Assembly: GCF_023078275.1 (NCBI RefSeq) | Contig: NC_062978.1 | Span: forward strand, 25,069,967 to 25,133,966 | Reading direction: 5' to 3' | Length of the DNA stretch: 64,000 bases | DNA from: Leguminivora glycinivorella | Taxonomy: Eukaryota; Arthropoda; Insecta; Lepidoptera; Tortricidae | Position numbers and translations under genes: made by a program | Shown: in pieces, positions 54,080-64,000 of the stretch | Position numbering within the stretch: the first letter of the stretch is position 1 | Layout of the letters: every line of letters starts with the position of its first letter | The notes under the pieces: model-generated | Databases searched by the model: none | What the model was told of the DNA's origin: nothing | Seen by the model: only the letters and a program-made list of their open reading frames with translations

Positions 54080-55205
54080 TACAAGCTGCTTTTATTGATT
54101 TCCGTTAACGTTAATGAGTCTAATGATCTGTCGAATTTAACGGAAAACAAAAAAATACGGTTTATTTTCATTTTTCTATTAAATACCTCACATTTTTATT
54201 ATTTATCATACGATTTGAATATTTATATTCGTTTAATGTTAAAATATGTTGTATAGAGTACGTGAGTCAATTGCTTGGTAAGCATTCGCAAAAGCACTGC
54301 ACCGCCTATACTGGTTTGATCGGTCACTCACTTTTAAGGCTTTTGAGTCGTTTGAGATAAATGTTAAGGCTATTACACCCACACCGGAGTCTGTCTGCTG
54401 TTATGTAGACTGGTATACATGTAAAATCAATATTAGGTATTTACTTTATTACGTCGGTAAATTTACTAGACTTGTACATATTTTTAAATTAAAGGAAAAA
54501 TGGAAAAACAAATTTAGACTTGTACAGTCAACTAGAGACCCTAATTTCTATCCTCTTAGCAATAATTATGTGTTCATGAGTAGGTACGTTGAAATTACTT
54601 TTTATTTTTTATTGTAGTAAAAACTAGTTATCCTGAAATACCATTTACTCTATTTAACGACGTAAATGTAAATTACACATTATAATCATGACTTTGGTTC
54701 CTATTAAATATAACACATACAAAATCGATATTTTCTTTTTCTTTCAACCCCTTCATAGCTAGAACTGGTACTGAAACAATAAGTTTCACGTGTTCTGCTT
54801 ACCCCATTTGGGGAACAGGCCTGAGTTTATATATGTATTTGTTAAAAAAAATCAACAAATCCGGAACTATAAACAGCTACACATAAACCGTATACTTAAT
54901 AGTTTCGAGCAACGAAAGTGAAACCACGAGTCGAAACACTTTTACCCGCGACTGCGCTACGTACTCACGCGTGACGTTGCGTTTGTTTTGTAACCACAAA
55001 TTGATTCTATTTAAATTAATCTTCACGGAAATTGTGTTGACTGGTTGGAAATGAGTACATGTTTGCGGATGTTGGCACTTTAGTTTTTTGAAACAAGGGC
55101 TATGGGAAACGTAGATTTGGTCACGACTCTTGAAGCATTCTAAATTTACATTAGAAATAAGTAAACTGGACTAGAATTTACACGATTTTTAAATATAATA
55201 CTACG
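54080..55205. other. AT-rich non-coding stretch
   Basis: Nothing supported. Confidence 0.4.
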
Positions 55206-55208
55206 TGA

Positions 55209-55727
55209 TTAAGTCGATACGGTAGGGGTCAATTCTCCATACAAACGCTCTCGACTATTTCCTCCCTGGTTTTTGAAGATAGAGCAATGGTTTTTTCAAC
55301 ACAGATTGTTATTATTTTTATCTGTGTCGGACCGTTTTGATTTTTTTGATATTCTGCTTTTAAAAGACTCTAGAGCCAATCAAAATTTTCCAAAAACGGC
55401 CTTTTTCATTGTGGCGCAAAAAAAGGTGCGATACTCAAGATTGGTAACAATTAACCAAAAAAGCTAAACGGTCCGACATAGATTATTTCATTGTTATTCA
55501 GATTCTCAAATTTCGTTCCGATTGATTAAGTTTTGAAGGAGGAAAGAGTCGAGAGCGGAACCTCGACTTTAAAGATTTTTTTGAAATATCTTTTGACGGA
55601 GTTGTTCTTAGTGGACAATTTTTTTTCGATAAATCTAGTTAAAACCACATGTATATTTAACTAAAATTCCCAAGATGAAAGGGGGGCTCCTTTCCATTTT
55701 AGCATTTTCGCTACCGTATCCTCTTAA
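55209..55727. mobile_element. TTAA-flanked non-autonomous element, copy 2 (inverted)
   Basis: TTAAGTCGATACGGTAGGGG at the left and CGCTACCGTATCCTCTTAA at the right; TTAA on both sides. Internally it is the reverse complement of 21,779-22,272 with substitutions and small indels. A 64-codon frame inside is fortuitous. Confidence 0.8.
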
Positions 55728-55729
55728 GT

Positions 55730-58300
55730 CCCGTGTGCAATTTTAAATTTGGACTAGAATTGCCTTAGATATACACCACTAGAAAGAATTGGAAGAAGCC
55801 TACGGTGACAGGCACAGGCTGTTAAGAAATGTTCTTTAGGAAATCATTTAAGCTATTTAAACTTTAGTTCTTGTATTGTATCAAATGGAGATAAACTCTT
55901 AATTTACAGAAACATTAAGTAGATACAACAGAACGAATAGAGTATGATTACAAAGGCGATTTTTTACGGAGGATCCCTAAGAAGGAATTCTTGAATATCT
56001 TCCAGTTGACTTATAATAATATACCCAAGCCATCTATATAGTTTCAAGAAAGAAAATACTTCACGTTACTTAAACAATCATCAATTATTATTTTTAACAA
56101 AAGATCCATCAAAAATAATAGACGTTAATCAGACAGGGAGTGTTAACCTACTTACTGCGAGTGATCAAGTGGTGTCATGTTATGGAACAATAGAAATGTC
56201 ACGGTCAAAGACAATAGGATAGTAGTGGTACACGGTATTAACCTTTTTTGCTGTTAATTGCAATTACGGTTAGATAATATATACCTATGCATAATAAGCA
56301 TCACTGTTCAACGTGGTAGCGTGGCGAGCGTGAGGGGCTCCTTTGCGCCTGAAGGGGATCGGGGCATATTTAGCGAGATTGTTTTAGGTTAGGTTTATAG
56401 GAGGCTTAGTTGTAGCCCAATTTTGTTTGTATTATTATCACAAATAAACTATTAAATGATTCAAAAATACGATCTTGATGCTACAATTCTTTAAAGACCT
56501 CAATTTTTAAATTTTCATTTTTTATTGATGCAAAATAAACAGAGATGAGAAAATCAAAAAGCATTGGCTCTAATCCACATCGAAGACTCTTCCTTAGATT
56601 CTTTCTCCTCGAGAGAAGAATAGACTCTTCCTTAAGGTTGTAAAAACAAATTTAATAAAAGATATAACTACAATTTAAAACAGAATGAGACAACATAATA
56701 TTTCGCAACACACGCGATTTATTCAATCGTTAGCAGTGACTTCACTTGCTTCTGAAGAAATTTAATTATCTAAATAGATGAAACCAATCATTAAATATTA
56801 TGTTTTATAAAAATACACACATTTTACTTACATTCGAAATAATTAACGTGCAGAACTGTCTTATACACACAATGTCATTTATCACTGAAAGTATTTTGAA
56901 TTTAAAGTAAAACTATTAAAATAGCCCACGGAAAAATCAATAAACCATCAAATTATACAGTCTAATTTAAGATGCGTTGGGATTAAATGAATGTTCATTT
57001 GGAAATTACGAATAAGTACGTATCTACTAAACTTTTTGGTTTCTTCAACATTTCTTCACTGGAACAGTAAGTAAAATGCCTTGATGACTGGCAATTATAA
57101 TAGGATTGCCAAAGTTTGAAATTATACCGACTTACAAGATAATAAGTAAGTCAATATATACTTTAATTAAAACTACCTTTTAAGTTTCGATATTATCCCA
57201 ATACACCTTGTCAACAGATGAATAAATGTGAACAAATCTGTCACCAATAACGTCTAGGTATTACGAGAGTACATACCACAAGACACTAATCTTCACGGCA
57301 GAGTAAGCAAAATTATCAAAAGTCAAAAAGGACATCCGATTCCCCCTCCCCTAAGGTAAAGTAGGGGTAAATCACCATCTATTACATCTCAATTATTATA
57401 TAACTTACATAACAAATAATAACTTCTATTGTTTCACAGTTTAATTGTTATTGGTAATTAAATTATCTTTTTTATGGTGTGAAAGATGGAAACTTTAAGG
57501 TATGCCGATGATGGCAATGATACAACTAAAATAACAATAGGCGGTCTTCGTGGAATTGCAATTCATAAAATACTTATTCAATTATATTGTTGGTAAAAAT
57601 AGTTTAAATAAAAAAATAGAATGTACATCATGGAACCTAATAAAGAACCCTGAAGGATCCTCCTATTAGCATGAATAAGAAAGTATCAAAGGCTTCTTCA
57701 AGATTTACTACCGAAGGAAATTTTTGGGTACAACTTATCTTCTTCTTCCTAGCATTAGGTATCTCGATATTTCTCCACGGAGCATGAGAGCCTGGGGTGC
57801 GCTTTGGCAACTGATCCTAGAATTTGGTGTAGACACTAGTTACATATTATCATCATAATAAGTCCAGTCAATACATAAGTAGCGCAAGTGGCTAACTATT
57901 TATTAATCTAAGTACACGAATAAATGATTATTATCGATTGCAGACGTTTCTGCTAATCAGAAGTTAAAATTTAAATGATTATTTTTACCAATTTTTACAA
58001 TTAAAATTTATAATTGCGTCAACACGAATATATCTACAAATTACAATAAATTTACATATCCTTCGTGATTGTTTATTTGCAAAAATCATGCAATAAAACA
58101 CGCAAGCCGTAATAATACTTATGCGACAATCATTACGTATTACTTAATGATTTAATTGAAGATAAGATTGATGATCATAAGGTTTCTTTTATTGTTTAGA
58201 TAGGGCTGTCACAAAAGCTGCAACATTTAATTGGAAATTGCATTAAATATTGCCACTTTATTTTATTTTGCAACTTTATGACATAATGGTAATTGTAATA
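55730..58300. other. AT-rich non-coding stretch, few repeats
   Basis: GCAGACGTTTCTGC at 57,943-57,956 is the third copy of the GCAGA/TCTGC hairpin motif. No gene supported. Confidence 0.45.
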
Positions 58301-58302
58301 GG

Positions 58303-58465
58303 TACAGTCACCGGCAAAATATGTGATGATTTCTATAACTTGTCACATTAACGTCTTGTTTGAAATGTCATAGGAAATTGTCAAACGATTTCAAGCGACA
58401 AGGTACAGAAATCACCACTTATTTATGCCGGTGACTGTCACCACTTATTTATGCCGGTGACTGTA
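58303..58465. mobile_element. Mariner-like MITE with a duplicated right end
   Basis: TACAGTCACCGGCAAAATAT at the left, and TTATTTATGCCGGTGACTGTA inverted at the right. The final 26 bp (CACCACTTATTTATGCCGGT plus GACTGT) occur twice, at 58,413-58,438 and 58,439-58,464. TA at both outer ends. Confidence 0.75.
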
Positions 58466-58737
58466 GGTGTATAAAACATATGGTGTTATAATGTCCTATA
58501 ATATTCCTATAATATTTATTTTAGTTACTGGAAAACGTATGAGGCGGAGTAAGAAAAATACCAAAAACAAACATAACCATAGAACAATACTGACGATATT
58601 GTCGAATCAGCGAGGAAAATAGAATGAAACGAGCTTGAAAAAAAAACTTTGCAAAAAACTAATAAAGGGATTATACAAGACGATGCCTATTAATACAGTT
58701 TGAAATAGTTGTATGTATGATTTATTTTTACTCCTTC

Positions 58738-58845
58738 AAATCAAGAGTGAACAGGCATCTTCTGGGCGAGCTCAATCCATCGTAGGCCACGTCTTTGCCT
58801 TTGGCTATTAGTCTGTGGCCAAGAGTTAGCCCATTTATAATAGAT
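58738..58845 (-). mobile_element. Retroposon body, partner of 23,309-23,425
   Basis: AAATCAAGAGTGAACAGGCA, TCTTCTGGGCGAGCTCAATC and CCTTTGGCTATTAGTCTGTG on the plus strand are the reverse complement of the segment at 23.3-23.4 kb, minus most of the poly-A. Confidence 0.65.
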
Positions 58846-59000
58846 AGATAGATAGAATACTCTTTATTGGCACACCTCAGCAAAAGATACAGTGGAGACA
58901 AAACAAATGATTATAAATAGAGGCAGACAACAGGCGGTCTTATCGCTAAAGAGCGATCTCTACCAGACAACCTTTGGGTAGCGGAAATAAAAAACTATCA
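58846..59000 (-). mobile_element. Retroposon 3' end with tetranucleotide tail
   Basis: TAGATAGATAGA on the plus strand is followed by ATACTCTTTATTGGCACACC and GGTCTTATCGCTAAAGAGCG. Read on the minus strand it is a body ending in a TCTA-type tail. Its 3' part is related to 28,690-28,740. Confidence 0.55.
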
Positions 59001-62000
59001 AAAACTAAAACTATAAAAAAAATATCAAAATATAGTAATTAGTTAGCAATTATTGTAAAAATGCAATAAAATGATTGCCAGCCCTATCTACATTTTACAG
59101 ACAACCAAGTAGGTATCTTCCGGGCCTTGGCCAGAAATCCCAGGTTTGGGTGCCGCTGACTCTAATACAATACTTACTATACTAGTGTGAAGGTTCACCA
59201 TTATCCTACTCTAAATATTATCTACACCACAAGGGGTACTCGCAGGTACACTTATCTGATTGATCTTTCACGATGTGCTCTCTTCGACCACCTCGACCCA
59301 AGTGAACGAGCCGGTCGTGTCTCTCTCCCGCCATGCCATCGTCCCCACCACTTATTGAACCTACCGCCGTGTTGCCATTAGTATAATATTATTTTACCAA
59401 TAACCCGTGTATTTTTAGGGTAACGAAATAATGTTGCCACACTTCAAATGTATTTTACTGTTATCATAAGTGTATTTTTAAATAAATCATGACATTCGGC
59501 CATCCAGCTTCGTGCATGACTCCGGCGCACGAACCTAAACAAGAAAAGCTAGATCCGTTTTATATATTTTGACAGTCTTGTTTTTCGTAAGGCCATTTTG
59601 TGGAAGTTGTAACAGAAAATATACAACTGATACATAAACTTTTCCGGAAAACGTCTTAAATAAAATGATGATAATATAATCTCTACCTCAAAAGACTATC
59701 ATGACATTCGGTCTGTTGCATGTATATTTCTGTTCATAATAATGACTTGGTATTTATTCTATCTCGTGTCCGATTTCATCATTCTCATCTAGTTATGAAT
59801 TCGGTTCAGATATTTTACCTACTTGTCAGCATTCTTTTATTTTGTTGCATGCTTACGTAAAATCTATAAGCATTAGTCAATAAAAAATCTTATTCTGTTT
59901 AGAATCAAGCGGAAATAATATTCTTATATAATTTATAATTGTAAATTTTTGTTTTTTTTTTCCTAAAACTCGTTTTAGCATCACTTAAATGTACGTTACA
60001 TATATCTAATGTCATTGCTAATGTCACAGCCAAAAAATCGCTTGCCCTCAACCATTACGTGTCTTTCTCACATTACACCTTTATTAAACATTTAATTATT
60101 TTCTGTTTAACCAATTATATTATGTTGAGTAGAATGATTCTAATCCAATCATTTATACTCAACATTCCCGGAACGATAAGTTCTAAAACCTATGACGTTA
60201 GACTACGTATGATTCCCTTTCAAGCTTCAACCTAAGTACTGTTTAAATTTTTCACATCTACAATAATTTTCTGTGTATCCATATCGTAAGGTAATTTTTG
60301 ATATTATACTTATGGTTTATATCATAAAGAAAAAAACGAAACACTTTTTTTTTTTTTTTGAAGGTACATTTGGCTACTTGTGCTTGTACTCATCTGTTCG
60401 TACTGCAATATCTCAAGACATTTTTTTTTAGAAAGTGAGAAAATTATAAATAATAAATCAATATTAGACCATTTATTACGAAAATTTAGATCTTGAATAA
60501 CAGTGATTTCACTGATTTTCACTCAATATTAATACATTTACCAAATATGAATAGCTATATTAACATAATCCACATTAAGAATAATCGAAAAGTCGCTTGT
60601 TAAAGACTTTTAATTAAACATGATGATACTGAAGTCAGGACGTCTACTACTGGGACTTAACTATTAGGAAATTGATTTTAACTTTTATTAATCAATTTTG
60701 TTGCAACTTTTTCAAAATGTCAAAATACTACTTACTAGATATTTTCATTAGAAAATTCTCGTGTAGGTTGTTAATGAAACATTCCCTTTAAGATTTAGGA
60801 TGTTTTACGCGCATTCTCAACGGATGACGATCGCTTCATTTGATGTCAGAGTTACACCTCAGTTCTTATTATCAACTCATCAAATGTCATAGAAATTGAT
60901 CCCATAACTTGGCAAAACATGTACTAAGGACAACATTTTTTTTTTTTTTGGTGTATGTTTAATAATTTGTTCATCATTACGGTTTGTTTTCTTCATATTT
61001 TGCATTGATCCATTTTACTAATTACAAAACAACTACTATTATTCGATTCGGCCAATATTCATGAATCTTTACAGAAAAAAAAAATGAGACTCATCTCTGG
61101 CTTCACACCATGTTCTGTCAAATCTATATCTAATAGGTTTGCAAACGCAACTTAAGTCGATCCTCATGTAAGTTGTAAATTAATTAACTTTCTTGTCTCA
61201 ACCAGCTGTTAATTATACTCTTACTATCTATATAGTATAACTATCAAATAAAAATAAAGTATTCTGGAAGCTTGTTGCTATAGACAAGATTATGCATTTA
61301 ATGCAATGTCTTGACACAGGGTTCAAACTTTTAGGACCGCGATTGACAAATTGACTCTTACCTCTTATTTAACTGTTAGGTGCATATGCAATGTGTTCAC
61401 CGCCATTAACTCATTAGTCAAGACTCAATCGCCGTCTACACGAGCTAAATTAGGTAATTTGATTTTCAGAGGTAAGCTGTTTTTATTTCTTTTTGACACT
61501 ATTCATCATCAATTATCAAAAGATTCGCACCATTAGAAGTTACGTTTTGCAATGTATTTTTATTTTTCTGCATTTCAATTAGTTTAGAAATAACGCATTG
61601 ATATTTCAAAACAATACAAACTTGAACACTTTTACAATACGAGTAATTATTTACATCCAACAGTTATTTTACGCTTAAATGAATTATCGTATTGTTTTAT
61701 TATTATCTATCTTCAACAGCGCGACTCGGCCAATAAAATAATTTCTGATTTCTCTAAAATTGAACATCACGTTGAATATACATCAGTTAATTACGGACAT
61801 ACCTACATAACTTCTAACTTATTCTAAATAAATATCATACGATTTTTAATAAAGTTCTATTAACAATCATTATTAATCTGTTTCCTTTTTTATACGCTAA
61901 TATAGATTACTACTATATATTATTGCGAGCAGTGTCATAATTATCGTATAAACTTAGGTGATCACTTTTTGTGTTATATTTTTATACGTTCATTTTCCAT

Positions 62001-64000
62001 CATTAATTAAGCAAACACCAAGTACTTCAATATATCTTTTACCATTTTATGACTAGTTACTTGTTTTATTCGCAGGTATAGGAAATAATATTTCTAGAAA
62101 TGTCATCTGGCTTAGTATTTTTTTTTAAACCAGAAACGTTCACTAATGACTCTTCAAGTTTTTATTTTGAAGGGAGAAAAAAACGGAAAAATTACGTTTC
62201 CGGCGGGACTCGTTATCAACTAGTTATGCTTCATACAATCGATCATTATGCTTCATGGTTTCTACACAAACGAATATATGTACCAATTTACCTATGTACT
62301 GAATGTACTTATCGTTTCGCACTCCGTGTCTTCTTTTTTTGGCTCAACAATATACCTTTTCAAATTCATTATGAAAACTATGTCTGTAATTTTATTTATA
62401 TTTAACACGAATCATGACATTATATGGAAATCGTTTTCACAGAATATGTGCCTAATTATCTTGCTTTCTCAATAATGCCAAACTAATTTATTTATACATG
62501 AAAAAAATAAACCATAGCTAACAATTGGATGGGTAATTTTTTTTTACAGAGGGCTTCATCAGCTACACAAAAGATCTGTATTAAATATCTAGTTAAAATA
62601 TGACGTCATATCAACTGTTATCATTTTCATTAGTCTATTTAAATTACTTCAGGATTTACACTTTGTGTACCAGAGCCACATATTAATGTGATGCTACGTT
62701 TCTTGATCATGTATCTTCAAGACTTACTCAGTCTTAAATTAACTATAGTACGAAGACAAATATTATAGTTATTCAACTTTCAGTAACTAAGATTTGTGTA
62801 GAATATGTATCCAAAATAGCAATTACTCATTTTTTTATTTTTTTTTATTTAATCTAGATTCTGATATATAAGGGCTTTACGTTCAGTCTCAATTCAATCA
62901 CATTTTTAATGCATATTGAACTATACTATTATGTTTCAAAAAAAGTATTCAGTCAAAATAATTTTAATTTTATTTTGACTCCCAGGAAATTACGTAATTT
63001 CTTTGAAATCTAACCGGAAAACATACATAATTGGTCCTAACAAATTACATCAAAACGTTAAAAAGTACTTCGTACCGTTAACAATTATTATTCTTTGCAT
63101 ATCTCGGGTCCATGAAATATAATTTTGACTTGCATGACAATAATAATACTTTGTATTTAATTGCATATCATACTGCCCATACTGGGTAACTTCTGATACC
63201 TTACTACGTAATATTGTCACTTGTCATATTAAATCAATATTTCTATCATATGTTTCCATTTTAATTAAAACTTGTTACTTCTGTCAACTTTAAACTGCTC
63301 TGATGTAGGTACTAATTATCCTTTTTAATTTTTTCAATTAATAACAATAAATCATTAAAATTCCGTTATAATTGACGATCTCATATTAAAAGACTTAACA
63401 ATCTTTCTCTCTTAACATTTGACTTCATTCAGAAACTAATACCCAATTTAACTTATCTCCGTAAACATAGCTAACTAACTCAAAAAAAATATAGAAGTAG
63501 AATCATACCATGCAGCTTTAAAATTTGGTCACATTGCGTACTTACTACTATAGATACAATTTGTCATGTGCTTGTCGCTAATGTATTTGCTTTTGGACAA
63601 ATGCAAATATCATTAGGTAACGTTTCAGGATGATTATATCAAACTTAATCCATGTTTCACAGTGAAACATATTTATATTAGTAACAGTATCGCTATCCGG
63701 TCCAATAAAAAAATCTAAGTAGTTATGCTTTTCCGAAGTAGTTCAAAATTTAGGTTTCGAATTGTAACAAGGCATTGCTTAAAAAAAAAAAAAAAAAAAA
63801 ATTTTAACTCCTCTGTCACACTGAGAGAAAATACAACCAGTTTTCATGTTCGTTCAACAAGTTTTTTGGTTAAATTAGCGCCTACGTGCTCTTTGGTTCA
63901 AATAACAAGCTACTTGTCATTTGAATCGGCAATATATTTGAATCAACAAGTCGATTTTATAAAAACAACCTGACACATATTGTTTTAAACATACGTTTGG
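59001..64000. other. AT-rich non-coding stretch without recognised repeats
   Basis: Only homopolymer runs and short open frames (60-101 codons) without domains, signal peptides or splice context. Around 59,190-59,390 a GC-richer patch stays open in more than one frame (CACCTCGACCCAAGTGAACG), but nothing identifies it. Confidence 0.45.

Noticed and set aside
62100..62475. 101- and 75-codon overlapping plus-strand frames
   Set aside because: Composition is AT-driven, with no domain or signal peptide supported by context, and the frames overlap one another.

Overview
This is AT-rich eukaryotic DNA, most likely from a moth or butterfly (Lepidoptera). Signs of this are tRNA-derived SINEs with a recognisable lepidopteran body and tail, small Helitrons that begin with an AT-rich head and end in a GC hairpin plus CTAG, RTE- and CR1/Jockey-type non-LTR relics, and many hairpin-like MITEs. 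The species call is an inference. There are no operons, Shine-Dalgarno sites or bacterial genes. Nearly every long open frame is either part of a transposable element or an artefact of repeats.

Layout. From 1 to 3,000 there is a LINE C-terminal relic and three MITEs. From about 3,000 to 7,680 lies a nearly full-length non-LTR retrotransposon on the minus strand. Its ORF1 is intact, and its ORF2 (APE endonuclease plus reverse transcriptase) is broken by two frameshifts. From 8.5 to 12 kb there are foldback MITEs and a SINE. A Helitron-like element fills 12,173-14,321, with an internal tandem repeat and a long GGGACA array. From 14.6 to 25 kb there are MITEs, SINEs, a small Helitron, a TTAA-flanked element, and a possible TATA/initiator promoter at 18.7 kb. 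From 26 to 36 kb there is an unexplained minus-strand open frame, a TIR element of about 1.1 kb with nested inserts, SINEs, a LINE terminus, and a triple-hairpin insert inside another MITE. A 3.2-kb multi-layer palindrome occupies 39,911-43,139. From 43.8 to 51 kb there are more MITEs and SINEs, a 56-bp minisatellite, and the one good candidate for a host-gene exon. From 52.7 to 55.7 kb there are RT relics and the second TTAA element. Beyond 59 kb the sequence is plain AT-rich DNA with few recognisable repeats.

Host genes. The best-supported host-gene piece is a short minus-strand exon at 48,872-48,947. It runs from a splice acceptor through an ATG and a 23-codon signal-peptide-like segment to a splice donor. 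If real, most of the window to its left would be intron or downstream sequence of that gene. A TATA plus initiator plus donor arrangement at 18.70-18.75 kb on the plus strand is weaker.

I found no convincing new protein-coding system. The most notable structures are the large foldback concatemer at 39.9-43.1 kb, a MITE family whose 4-bp target duplication can be read from a filled/empty-site comparison within the window, a three-hairpin nested insertion at 35 kb, and a tRNA-like sequence enclosed in long inverted repeats at 24.6 kb.
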